DNA from: Flavobacterium anhuiense
GTDB lineage: Bacteria; Bacteroidota; Bacteroidia; Flavobacteriales; Flavobacteriaceae
Reading direction: 5' to 3'
Assembly: GCF_900101855.1 (NCBI RefSeq)
Contig: NZ_FMVC01000008.1
Location: forward strand, 60,300-124,299
DNA length: 64,000 bases
Below, one piece after another: positions 8,984-16,706 of this stretch (positions are counted from its first letter, which is position 1; every line of letters starts with the position of its first letter). A program made the position numbers and the translations under genes. A model generated the notes under the pieces. That model did not search any database, was not told where the DNA came from, and saw only the letters and a program-made list of their open reading frames with translations.

Positions 8984-9328
8984 TTACTTCGCTTCTAAAG
9001 CATTTCCTTCAAACTGAATTCCGTCCCAACCTAAGTTGATGAAATTTCTAATGTTTTGGTGATTTGTTCCGTTCGGATCGCCTAAAACTTCTTCAAAATA
9101 AAAAGCTCCGAAGCAAGCTAAAGTTTCTTCTTTACTTAAGTTTTGCAGTTTTGCGAAAGAAAACAATTTGCAAGAACCTGAATTTTCGCCCGTTGCATTA
9201 TGCTGTGTTCCATTTTGAAAAGCAGTTGGAGTAAAGTTGTAATTTTCTTCAATTACTGCAATAGTCTCAGGAAATGTGATTTGTGTTGGAGTTTGTTTTA
9301 CTTTTTCTAAAAAGGCTTGAATGCTCAT
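8984..9328 (-). CDS. HopJ-family protein
   Basis: A 114-residue small cytoplasmic protein matching the family named after the Pseudomonas type III effector HopJ. Characteristic words are FTPTAFQNG, NATGENSGSCKLFSFA and CFGAFYFEEVLGDPNGTNHQNIRNF. The name is historical: close relatives occur widely in free-living bacteria, and no type III secretion gene is present here. There is no signal peptide. The biochemical role is unknown. It is flanked on both sides by repeat-rich spacers and appears monocistronic. Confidence 0.8.
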   Translation of the reverse strand: MSIQAFLEKVKQTPTQITFPETIAVIEENYNFTPTAFQNGTQHNATGENSGSCKLFSFAKLQNLSKEETLACFGAFYFEEVLGDPNGTNHQNIRNFINLGWDGIQFEGNALEAK

Positions 9329-9427
9329 GATTATGATTTAGTTTTTTAGCCACAGATTAAAAGGATTAAAAGGATTTTTTAGAATAATCTGTGAGAATCA
9401 TTTTAATCTGTGGCTAACATTATTTTT

Positions 9428-10147
9428 TTATTCTTCATCATCCCTAGAAAACTTACTTTTCTTAGGTTCTTTTGTTATTGTCTTTCCAGCAACCACAACT
9501 ACGATTTCGCCGCGTGGTGCTATTTTTTCGAAATGCGCTAAAACTTCTTTTGCTGTTCCACGTACATTTTCTTCATGTAATTTTGATAATTCTCTTGAAA
9601 CGCAGACTTGTCTTTCTTCTCCAAAATACTGAACAAATTCGCTAAGAGTTTTAACGAGTTTATGTGGAGAAACGTATAAAATCATTGTTCGGGTTTCTTC
9701 GGCTAAAGCCAAAAAACGAGTCTGACGCCCTTTTTTATCGGGAAGAAAACCTTCAAAAACAAATTTGTCATTTGGAAGTCCGCTGTTTACTAGAGCCGGA
9801 ACAAAAGCAGTTGCTCCTGGAAGACATTCGACTTCAATTTTATTTTCGACGCAAGCGCGAGTCAATAGAAACCCCGGATCTGAAATGGCTGGAGTTCCAG
9901 CATCCGAAATTAAAGCGATAGTTTCGCCTGCTTTTAATCTTGCAATTAAATTTTCGGTCGTTTTATGCTCGTTGTGCATATGATGGCTGTGCATGTGCGT
10001 GCCAATTTCAAAATGCTTTAATAGTTTTCCGCTTGTACGAGTATCTTCCGCCAAAATCAAATCGACTTCTTTCAAAACCCGAATGGCTCTGAAAGTCATG
10101 TCTTCAAGATTGCCAATTGGCGTTGGAACGATATATAATTTTGACAT
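9428..10147 (-). CDS. rsmI: 16S rRNA (cytidine(1402)-2'-O)-methyltransferase
   Basis: A 239-residue tetrapyrrole-methylase-fold enzyme that 2'-O-methylates C1402 of 16S rRNA. The N-terminal YIVPTPIGNLEDMT, LAEDTRTSGKLLKHF and the glycine-rich LISDAGTPAISDPG loop (about 80-93) are diagnostic of RsmI. The later LPGATAFVPALVNSGLP and RELSKLHEE also match. A short basic tail follows. It is preceded by a gene for a large acidic protein 45 bp upstream on the same strand. Confidence 0.94.
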   Translation of the reverse strand: MSKLYIVPTPIGNLEDMTFRAIRVLKEVDLILAEDTRTSGKLLKHFEIGTHMHSHHMHNEHKTTENLIARLKAGETIALISDAGTPAISDPGFLLTRACVENKIEVECLPGATAFVPALVNSGLPNDKFVFEGFLPDKKGRQTRFLALAEETRTMILYVSPHKLVKTLSEFVQYFGEERQVCVSRELSKLHEENVRGTAKEVLAHFEKIAPRGEIVVVVAGKTITKEPKKSKFSRDDEE

Positions 10148-10192
10148 AATTGTTTATTCGTAAAATGTAAAATGTGAGATGTGAAAATTTCT

Positions 10193-11203
10193 TTACGAGA
10201 ATTTCTTTTCAATAATTCCCATAAAACGTTCTGCGTAATCGTCTTTTCCTTCCCAGTTGTTGTAGTCTGGTTTTACCATGTTTTCGATAAAATCTTTCGC
10301 TTCGCTATAAGAATCAAAAGTCATTAATTGGTTTAAAACACGGCTGTAATCTTCTGTACTGTTTCCAAAAAGATTTTTAGTAAATGCAATTCTGTCATTC
10401 AGATCGATATGAAAACCTCTCGCCAGTTTTTCATTCAAGCTTACGGCTTTTGGCTGAGTTGGAGTTTCAAGAATTGCAGTTTCAACTTTTTTATCTTCTT
10501 TGAAATCATTTATTGAAGGAGTTGGAGTTGATGGAACAGCTTCAAAACTATCTACTTTTACAAACTGCGCATCGGCATAATTAATTCCAAAATCTTCAAA
10601 TTGAATAGTTGGCTGTGCAGGAGTTTCTTTCTTAGGTTCTTCTTTGACTTCTTCAATGAATGGTTCTGTTTCCAATTCGAAAGCTGGTTTGAAATCTGGA
10701 ATTGGTTTCAATTCATTTATAGTTGTAAACGAAAGATCATCAATAGGTTTTTTGGTTTCTTCTGCATTTTCAGCAATTTCTTCGATAACTGGCTCTTGAA
10801 TTTCCGCAGCGATTGGTTCAACAGCTTCTTCGATTGCAGGTTCTACGACTTCAACGATTGGTTCAGCAGCTTCAACAATTTCTGCTGGTTTTTCTTCTGA
10901 AATTTCAGGTTCGTAAGATTCTTCAAGCGTGATAACTTTTTCTTCGGCTGGCGCTTCAAGTTCAATTATAGCAGGAATTGTCTCTTCTTCTTTTTCAAAA
11001 ATGGTTTCCAATTCGGCTACAATATCGTTTTGCCCGATTGTTGGTTTTGCAGCGTCGAAATTCTCTTCTACAAATTTTAATACCGCTAATTTCTCGTATA
11101 ATTTCTGAGTTTCAAGGTACAATTGATTGATATCGGATTTATTTTTAAGTTTTAAAATTCGATGTGCAATGCTAATTAAATCAGCTTCCAATTTTTTTTT
11201 CAT
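10193..11203 (-). CDS. hypothetical Glu-rich protein with a conserved C-terminal domain
   Basis: A 336-residue protein not assigned to a named family. The N-terminal ~65 residues are helical (LKLKNKSDINQLYLETQKL). Residues ~65-235 are low complexity, dominated by Glu, Ala, Pro, Val and Ile, and probably disordered. The last ~80 residues (LARGFHIDLNDRIAFTKNLF, then YSEAKDFIENMVKPDYNNW) look folded and are the likely functional part. There is no signal peptide. It resembles a cytoplasmic adaptor with a flexible linker. It sits upstream of rsmI and divergent from tdk. Confidence 0.7.
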   Translation of the reverse strand: MKKKLEADLISIAHRILKLKNKSDINQLYLETQKLYEKLAVLKFVEENFDAAKPTIGQNDIVAELETIFEKEEETIPAIIELEAPAEEKVITLEESYEPEISEEKPAEIVEAAEPIVEVVEPAIEEAVEPIAAEIQEPVIEEIAENAEETKKPIDDLSFTTINELKPIPDFKPAFELETEPFIEEVKEEPKKETPAQPTIQFEDFGINYADAQFVKVDSFEAVPSTPTPSINDFKEDKKVETAILETPTQPKAVSLNEKLARGFHIDLNDRIAFTKNLFGNSTEDYSRVLNQLMTFDSYSEAKDFIENMVKPDYNNWEGKDDYAERFMGIIEKKFS

Positions 11204-11341
11204 AACTGTTGAAAATTATAGTGAATAAGGTATTTTAGTGTATTTAATGTCTGAATGTCTCTATTCTCAAGGAAATTCAAAAGATAATTTTTTATTTCTG
11301 TTAATACGCTTTCGCGAATCTAAGGTTTGGTAAAAATTTTC

Positions 11342-11349
11342 TACTTTTG
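11342..11349 (+). promoter_or_regulatory. -7 promoter element upstream of tdk
   Basis: TACTTTTG matches TAnnTTTG exactly, about 90 bp before the chosen tdk ATG. A TTG lies 12 bp upstream, which is shorter than the usual spacing. The call is tentative. Confidence 0.35.
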
Positions 11350-11439
11350 AAAAAATGTAAAACAGTACATTTTTACATCAATTTATTGCCAGTACAAAGT
11401 AATAAAAACTATTCATTTTTAAAGGTAGAAAAATACAAA

Positions 11440-12030
11440 ATGTTTCTCGAAAATACAGTAAATCACAAAGAACAATTTGGTTGGATTGAAGTTATTTGTG
11501 GATCAATGTTTTCGGGTAAAACCGAAGAGCTGATCCGAAGATTAAAGCGCGCCCAATTTGCCAAACAAAGAGTCGAAATCTTTAAACCAGCTATTGATAC
11601 CCGTTATCATGACGAAATGGTGGTGTCTCATGATGCCAACGAAATTCGTTCAACTCCAGTTCCAGCAGCTGCCAATATTTTAATTTTAGCTCAAGGTTGT
11701 GATGTGATCGGTATTGACGAAGCACAATTTTTTGATGACGAAATTATTACGGTTTGTAACGATTTGGCAAATCAAGGAATTCGTGTCATTGTTGCAGGTT
11801 TAGATATGGATTTTAAAGGAAATCCGTTTGGGCCAATGCCGGGACTTATGGCAACGGCTGAATATGTAACTAAAGTTCATGCGGTTTGTACCAGAACAGG
11901 AAACTTAGCTAATTATAGTTTTAGAAAAACCGATAATGATAAATTGGTTATGCTTGGGGAAACAGAAGAATACGAGCCACTTAGCCGTGCAGCGTATTTT
12001 AAAGCGATGAAAAAGAATCACGAAAAATAG
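11440..12030 (+). CDS. tdk: thymidine kinase (type II)
   Basis: A 196-residue enzyme that phosphorylates thymidine with ATP in the salvage pathway. The frame is open upstream to 11347, but that extension starts at a TTG inside the -7 element and is unlike the family, so ATG 11440 (MFLENTV) is chosen. The P-loop GSMFSGKTE, the DEAQFF segment and the lasso region before VCTRTGNLANYSFRK are clear. Unusually, only the first of the four zinc-ribbon cysteines remains (VCTRTG; later SRAAY where C-X-X-C is usual). Nucleoside-binding and P-loop residues look intact, so the enzyme is probably active. Confidence 0.92.
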   Translation: MFLENTVNHKEQFGWIEVICGSMFSGKTEELIRRLKRAQFAKQRVEIFKPAIDTRYHDEMVVSHDANEIRSTPVPAAANILILAQGCDVIGIDEAQFFDDEIITVCNDLANQGIRVIVAGLDMDFKGNPFGPMPGLMATAEYVTKVHAVCTRTGNLANYSFRKTDNDKLVMLGETEEYEPLSRAAYFKAMKKNHEK

Positions 12031-12073
12031 ATTGTTTTACTTAATATAAGCCTTGACAAAAACATTTTAAAAT

Positions 12074-12493
12074 ATGAGAAAATCGACTGTTTTATTGTTA
12101 ATATTAATTGGAATTGCTGCCGCTTTTGTAGCTTATTTTCAATTTTACCTAGGCGAAAAAGAAGATGAAGTAAATACTGAAGTAGTAGAGTTAATTGCAA
12201 AATATAATAAAAGCTGTCCTTTAAATATTCAGGAAGGGATTCGTTTAGACAGCGTAAGTTTACATGGAGAAAAAACAGTTCAATACAATTTAACATTATT
12301 GAATGTGACTAAAGAAACTGCTGAGGTAAATGTAATTCAAGAAGAAATAAGAAAAAGTCTTTTAAGCACTGCAAAAGCAAATACAGGACTTCAGGTTTTT
12401 AGAGAAAATGATTATACTCTGATTTATAGCTACAGTGATAAAAAGAAAGATTTTTTGTTTGATATAAAAATATTTCCTGATCAGTATAAATAA
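12074..12493 (+). CDS. hypothetical membrane-anchored protein
   Basis: A 139-residue protein. Residues ~5-24 are strongly hydrophobic (VLLLILIGIAAAFVAYF), giving an N-terminal signal anchor or uncleaved signal. The remaining ~110 residues are hydrophilic, with a Cys in NKSCPLNIQ. I do not recognise the family. It follows tdk by 43 bp and may share its transcript. A strong hairpin terminator follows its stop. Confidence 0.65.
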   Translation: MRKSTVLLLILIGIAAAFVAYFQFYLGEKEDEVNTEVVELIAKYNKSCPLNIQEGIRLDSVSLHGEKTVQYNLTLLNVTKETAEVNVIQEEIRKSLLSTAKANTGLQVFRENDYTLIYSYSDKKKDFLFDIKIFPDQYK

Positions 12494-12514
12494 GGTTTAG
12501 AGGTATAATAAATT

Positions 12515-12547
12515 AAACCCGACAGGTTTCTGAAACCTGTCGGGTTT
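12515..12547. terminator. bidirectional terminator, 15-bp perfect stem
   Basis: AAACCCGACAGGTTT and its exact complement are separated by three bases, with A/T runs at both ends. It ends the tdk unit. It belongs to the CCCGAYAG hairpin family seen again at 12661, 35757 and 41876. Confidence 0.85.
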
Positions 12548-12567
12548 ATTGTTTTAAAGCAATTATC

Positions 12568-12620
12568 AGGTTGAGCGGAGTTGAAGCCTCATTTAGCCGA
12601 AGCTTTGACTCCGAGCCTGA
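12568..12620. repeat. imperfect inverted copy of a dispersed GAGCGGAGTTGAAG motif
   Basis: GAGCGGAGTTGAAGCC (12573-12588) and the roughly inverse GCTTTGACTCCGAGCCTGA (12602-12620) form an imperfect hairpin between two terminators. Related single copies lie at 1721, 31150 and 41931. Confidence 0.5.
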
Positions 12621-12660
12621 CAAGACGTAAACATTTAACATTTATTGAAATGGTTTAAAA

Positions 12661-12697
12661 ACAAAACCCGATAGCTTTAAAAACTATCGGGTTTTGT
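12661..12697. terminator. hairpin terminator after rpoN
   Basis: ACAAAACCCGATAG pairs with CTATCGGGTTTTGT over 14 bp with a 9-base loop. It lies in the convergent spacer downstream of rpoN and is usable in both directions. Confidence 0.8.
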
Positions 12698-12741
12698 TTA
12701 TTTTAAATGAACTTACAGCTCTTATATGGTTTTAAAAAACC

Positions 12742-14202
12742 TTAAATCTTCTTTCTCATTCTCGCTACCGGAATATCCAATTGTTCACGGTATTTAGCAA
12801 TTGTTCTTCTTGCAATTGGGTATCCTTTTTCTTTTAAGATTTCAGCCAATTGATCGTCTGGAAGCGGTTTTCTCTTATCTTCTTCTTCAATCGTATTTTG
12901 AAGAATTTTTTTGATTTCAAGAGTCGAAACATCTTCTCCCTGATCATTTTTCATCGCTTCAGAGAAGAATTCTTTAATCAGTTTGGTTCCGTATGGCGTT
13001 TCTACATATTTGCTGTTTGCCACACGCGAAATGGTCGAAATGTCCAAACCAACCATATCTGCAATATCTTTTAAGATCATTGGTTTAAGTTTGGTTTCGT
13101 CGCCATCTAAGAAATATTCTTCTTGATAATGCATGATTGCATTCATTGTTACAAAAAGAGTTTCCTGACGCTGTCTAATGGCATCAATAAACCATTTAGC
13201 AGAATCTAATTTTTGCTTGATAAACTGAACCGCATCTTTCTGTGCAGTCGATTTGTCTTTAGATTCTTTATAAGTCTGCATCATTTCCTGATAATCTTTA
13301 GAAACGTGCAGGGAAGGAGCATTTCTTCCGTTTAAAGTCAATTCCAATTCGCCGTCTACAATTCTAATGGCAAAGTCGGGAACAATGTTTTCTGTTACTT
13401 TATTGTTTCCAGCAAAAGAGCCGCCCGGTTTAGGATTTAATCTTTCAATTTCGTGAATTGCTTTTTTAAGCTGTTCATTAGACACGCTATACTTCTGTAA
13501 CAGTTTATCGTAATGTTTTTTCGTAAAAGCATCAAACTGATTTTCGATGATGTCAATCGCTAAATCAACATATTCAGTTGGTGTTTTATGTTTCAATTGG
13601 AGCAATAAACATTCCTGTAAATCACGCGCGCCAACTCCAGAAGGTTCAAGCTCATGAATTACGGTCAACATTTTTTCGACCATTGCTTCATCAGTATAAA
13701 TTCCCTGAGTAAAAGCCATATCGTCTACAATGTCAGGAATACTTCTGCGGATGTAACCCATATCATCAATACTTCCAACAAGGAATTCAGCGATTTCGCG
13801 TTCTTCATCATTCAAAATAAAAGTATTCAGCTGATTGATCAAATCCTGATGAAAACTGATCGGAGCCGCAAAAGGAGTTTCGCGTTCCTCGTCATCACTG
13901 TAATTATTAACCTGAGTTTTGTAATCAGGCGTGTCATCGTCGCTTAGATATTCGTCAATGTTAATGTCGTCTGCTTCGATTCTGTCAGATTCGTTATCAT
14001 CATAATCATCGTAGTCGTCATTAGCATATTCATCAGCTTCGTAATCGTCTTCTTTACCCGCTTCAAGAGCCGGATTTTCGTTCATTTCTTCTAATAAACG
14101 CTGTTCAAAAGCTTGCGTAGGCAATTGAATTAACTTCATCAGCTGAATTTGCTGCGGAGATAATTTTTGGGATAATTTTAAATTTAAAAATTGCTTTAGC
14201 AT
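12742..14202 (-). CDS. rpoN: RNA polymerase sigma-54 factor
   Basis: A 486-residue sigma-54, the alternative sigma factor that needs AAA+ activators to open -24/-12 promoters. The N-terminal activator-interacting region is Gln/Leu-rich (KLSQKLSPQQIQLMKLIQL, 7-25). An acidic Asp/Glu/Tyr-rich linker follows (about 50-110), then the core-binding domain. The C-terminal DNA-binding domain ends with the RpoN box ARRTIAKYRE (464-473). No bacterial enhancer-binding protein gene is in the window. It appears monocistronic. Confidence 0.95.
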   Translation of the reverse strand: MLKQFLNLKLSQKLSPQQIQLMKLIQLPTQAFEQRLLEEMNENPALEAGKEDDYEADEYANDDYDDYDDNESDRIEADDINIDEYLSDDDTPDYKTQVNNYSDDEERETPFAAPISFHQDLINQLNTFILNDEEREIAEFLVGSIDDMGYIRRSIPDIVDDMAFTQGIYTDEAMVEKMLTVIHELEPSGVGARDLQECLLLQLKHKTPTEYVDLAIDIIENQFDAFTKKHYDKLLQKYSVSNEQLKKAIHEIERLNPKPGGSFAGNNKVTENIVPDFAIRIVDGELELTLNGRNAPSLHVSKDYQEMMQTYKESKDKSTAQKDAVQFIKQKLDSAKWFIDAIRQRQETLFVTMNAIMHYQEEYFLDGDETKLKPMILKDIADMVGLDISTISRVANSKYVETPYGTKLIKEFFSEAMKNDQGEDVSTLEIKKILQNTIEEEDKRKPLPDDQLAEILKEKGYPIARRTIAKYREQLDIPVARMRKKI

Positions 14203-14293
14203 AATAAGGCGCTATTTTTTTTAGCCACTAAGGCACTAAGGCGCAAAGTTTTTTTTTTATTATTTTGCCTTGAAGGCTTTTGTTTGAAATTTT
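14203..14293. repeat. AAGGCRCAAAG-type spacer repeat
   Basis: GCCACTAAGGCACTAAGGCG followed by CAAAG and a T-run. The same family recurs at 14703-14735, inverted at 14840-14870, and at 47860-48000. Confidence 0.5.
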
Positions 14294-14689
14294 TTAAAAT
14301 ACTCTCTTCGTATTTATAAATCGTCGAATACCGCTTTTGATTAGTGGCACATTAAAATTGATTAAATATCCTAAATCTTTATTAAGTAATTTTAATTGAC
14401 TTATAATTTGTGCTTCCCAAACTGGATTAATTTGTTCAACTGCTTTTATTTCTATGATTACAGAATCTTCAATTAATAGATCTAATCTTAATCCTTCGTT
14501 AAATTCAATTCCGTCATAAAAAATCGGGATATCGACTTGACGTTTTACATCAAGACCTGCTTTAGCGATTTCATAAGCTAAACAAACTTCATAAACTCTT
14601 TCTAGTAATCCCGGCCCAAGTTGTTTATGAACTTTAAAAGCTGCATTTACAATTATTTTTCCAATTTCTTCAGTTCTTTCAGAGAGCAT
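14294..14689 (-). CDS. GxxExxY protein
   Basis: A 131-residue protein started at MLSERTEE (14689); ten extra codons upstream are open but look like repeat-derived sequence. The family hallmark GPGLLERVYE (about 24-33) is present, followed by DLLIEDSVIIEIKAVEQ, which resembles the D...(E)xK core of the PD-(D/E)XK nuclease fold. A nuclease-like activity is plausible but unproven, and these proteins are of unknown physiological role. It is flanked on both sides by the AAGGCRCAAAG repeats, a frequent setting for this family in Bacteroidota that may reflect mobility. Confidence 0.85.
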   Translation of the reverse strand: MLSERTEEIGKIIVNAAFKVHKQLGPGLLERVYEVCLAYEIAKAGLDVKRQVDIPIFYDGIEFNEGLRLDLLIEDSVIIEIKAVEQINPVWEAQIISQLKLLNKDLGYLINFNVPLIKSGIRRFINTKRVF

Positions 14690-14876
14690 GTTTTTTATGG
14701 TTTTGCTACAAAGACACAAAGGCGCAAAGTTTTTTTGAAAGCTTTTAATATTCCTAAATAGTAAAATAATACTTTGAGTTGTGTCTTCGTGGTATTATTT
14801 TAATTTTTTTGAGTCTTAATCAGTTTTAAAAAATAAAACTTAGTGTCTTTGTGCCTTTGTGGCAATAAACCGTGTC
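14690..14876. repeat. inverted copies of the CAAAGRCACAAAGGCGCAAAG spacer repeat
   Basis: CTACAAAGACACAAAGGCGC (about 14703-14722) and, inverted, GTGTCTTTGTGCCTTTGTGG (about 14844-14863). The two arms could pair across about 120 bp. No gene is seen inside. Confidence 0.55.
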
Positions 14877-16322
14877 TTAGAATTCCGCGCTACCCGGAGT
14901 TCTTGGGAAAGGAATTACGTCTCTGATGTTTGTCATTCCTGTTACAAACAATACCAGACGCTCAAATCCTAAACCGAAACCTGCGTGAGTTGCAGAACCA
15001 AATCTTCTGGTGTCTAAGTACCAGTATAATTCTTCTTTGTCGATTCCAAGTTTTTCCATTTTTTCAACCAAAACATCGTAACGCTCTTCTCTTTCAGAAC
15101 CACCAACGATTTCTCCGATTCCAGGGAAAAGGATGTCCATGGCGCGAACTGTTTCTCTTCCAGGTTCTGTGTTGTCGTTCAAACGCATGTAAAACGCTTT
15201 AATGTTTGCTGGGTAATCGTATAAAATTACTGGACATTTAAAGTGTTTTTCTACTAAATAACGCTCGTGTTCTGACTGTAAGTCGGCTCCCCATTCGTTG
15301 ATTAAATATTGGAATTTCTTCTTTTTATTTGGAGTTGAATCTCTTAAAATGTCAATTGCTTCTGTATAAGAAACGCGTTTGAAGTTGTTTTCTAAAACGA
15401 AGTTCAATTTCTCTAACAAACTCATTTCGCTTCTTTCCGCCTGTGGTTTTGATTTTTCTTCTTCCAGAAGTCTTCCTTCTAAGAATTTCAAATCATCTCC
15501 ACAATTATCTAAAGCATATTTAATTACGTACTGAATAAAATCTTCAGCCAAATCCATGTTGTCGTCCAAGTCGTTGAAAGCAACCTCAGGCTCGATCATC
15601 CAGAATTCTGCCAAGTGGCGAGAAGTGTTTGAGTTTTCTGCTCTAAACGTTGGTCCAAAAGTATAAATCTGACCCAAAGCCATTGCAAAAGTTTCTCCTT
15701 CTAACTGTCCAGAAACGGTTAAGTTGGTATGTTTTCCGAAGAAATCTTTTTTGAAATCAATGTTTCCTTCTTCGTTTTTAGGAAGATTGTCCAAAGGCAA
15801 TGAAGTTACTTGGAACATTTCTCCAGCACCTTCAGCATCAGCTCCAGTGATAATTGGCGTGTTTACATATACGAAACCTTTATCTTGGAAATATTTGTGA
15901 ACTGCATAAGACAATACTGAACGCACACGCATAATCGCACCAAAAGCATTTGTACGTACACGCAAGTGTGCATTTTCACGTAAAAATTCTAAAGAGTGTT
16001 TTTTAGGCTGCATTGGGAATTTCTCAGCATCAGAATCTCCAAGGATTTCCAATTTAGAAACCTGAATTTCATATTTCTGACCCGCACCTTTACTTTCAAC
16101 CAAAGTTCCAATTACAGAAACTGCTGCTCCAGTAGTGATTCTTTTTAAAGTCTCTTCTGGTGTATTTTCAAAATCAACAACACATTGAATATTATTAATT
16201 GTAGAACCGTCATTTAAAGCGATGAACTGATTATTTCTAAAAGTTCTCACCCAACCTTTTGCATTCACTTCCTGTAACGTTGTCGTACTGTTTAATAAGT
16301 CTCTAACTTTTGTGTGTTTCAT
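14877..16322 (-). CDS. asnS: asparagine--tRNA ligase
   Basis: A 481-residue class IIb synthetase that charges tRNA-Asn. The N-terminal OB fold (about 15-105) starts GWVRTFRNNQFIALNDGST. Motif 2 is FRAENSNTSRHLAEFWMIEP, and motif 3 is the C-terminal GFGLGFERLVLFVTG. The SRHLAEF variant and overall length distinguish it from AspRS. A perfect -7 element on the minus strand (TATATTTG, 16375-16368) precedes it. A 384-bp repeat-rich spacer separates it from the upstream RND gene on the same strand. Confidence 0.95.
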   Translation of the reverse strand: MKHTKVRDLLNSTTTLQEVNAKGWVRTFRNNQFIALNDGSTINNIQCVVDFENTPEETLKRITTGAAVSVIGTLVESKGAGQKYEIQVSKLEILGDSDAEKFPMQPKKHSLEFLRENAHLRVRTNAFGAIMRVRSVLSYAVHKYFQDKGFVYVNTPIITGADAEGAGEMFQVTSLPLDNLPKNEEGNIDFKKDFFGKHTNLTVSGQLEGETFAMALGQIYTFGPTFRAENSNTSRHLAEFWMIEPEVAFNDLDDNMDLAEDFIQYVIKYALDNCGDDLKFLEGRLLEEEKSKPQAERSEMSLLEKLNFVLENNFKRVSYTEAIDILRDSTPNKKKKFQYLINEWGADLQSEHERYLVEKHFKCPVILYDYPANIKAFYMRLNDNTEPGRETVRAMDILFPGIGEIVGGSEREERYDVLVEKMEKLGIDKEELYWYLDTRRFGSATHAGFGLGFERLVLFVTGMTNIRDVIPFPRTPGSAEF

Positions 16323-16509
16323 TTTTATATATAATTGATATTAAATAATATTCGTTTTGAACAACTGCAAATATAATCGATAATAATTAATTTTTGAAGC
16401 TGTTTCCTGCTATCCGCTATATCTTTTTCTTGCTAAAGGAGCAAGAAAAAGGATGTCGCTTCTATCAGGGCTAGGGCAATCGGTTTCAAAAGAAGCAATT
16501 TCTCTTGTT

Positions 16510-16613
16510 TTTGTCATTCCGAGGAACGAGGAATCACACTAGTAATTCCGTAAAGAAAGTCGCCAATCTTTGTCGATTTCCGAGTGCGATTCCTCGTTCC
16601 TCGGAATGACAAA
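16510..16613. repeat. long palindromic element, copy 1 (26-bp perfect arms)
   Basis: The left arm 16510-16535 (TTTGTCATTCCGAGGAACGA...) and right arm 16588-16613 are exact reverse complements. The 52-bp loop extends the stem by CACT/AGTG after one mismatch and contains AGTAATTCCG and GCCAATCTTTGT, both shared with the second copy at 35540-35641. It encodes no protein. It has the form of a REP/MITE-like element and is not a simple terminator, because no T-run follows. Confidence 0.85.
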
Positions 16614-16625
16614 CTGTGCGTTAAT

Positions 16626-16660
16626 AATCTTTGTCAAAGTTTAAAACTTTGACAAAGATT
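16626..16660. repeat. 35-bp perfect palindrome
   Basis: AATCTTTGTCAAAGTTT, one central base, then the exact complement. It sits 12 bp after the long palindromic element, downstream of the RND gene, and may act as its terminator although no strong T-run is present. The AATCTTTGT word is the same as in the loop of the neighbouring element. Confidence 0.7.
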
Positions 16661-16706
16661 TATGTTTTTTAAATTTGTGTCAATTCGTGAAATTCGTCGC
16701 AAAAAA

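Noticed and set aside
10601..10900. Phe/Trp-rich frame opposite the acidic protein
   Set aside because: The antisense of Glu-rich GAA codons gives Phe-rich frames; composition only.
11347..11439. 31-residue N-terminal extension of thymidine kinase
   Set aside because: It starts at a TTG that is part of a perfect -7 promoter element, and the added residues are unlike the family.
16536..16587. The long inverted repeats as insertion-sequence ends or a CRISPR-like unit
   Set aside because: The loop is only ~50 bp, there is no transposase, no target-site duplication could be seen, and there is no repeat-spacer periodicity.
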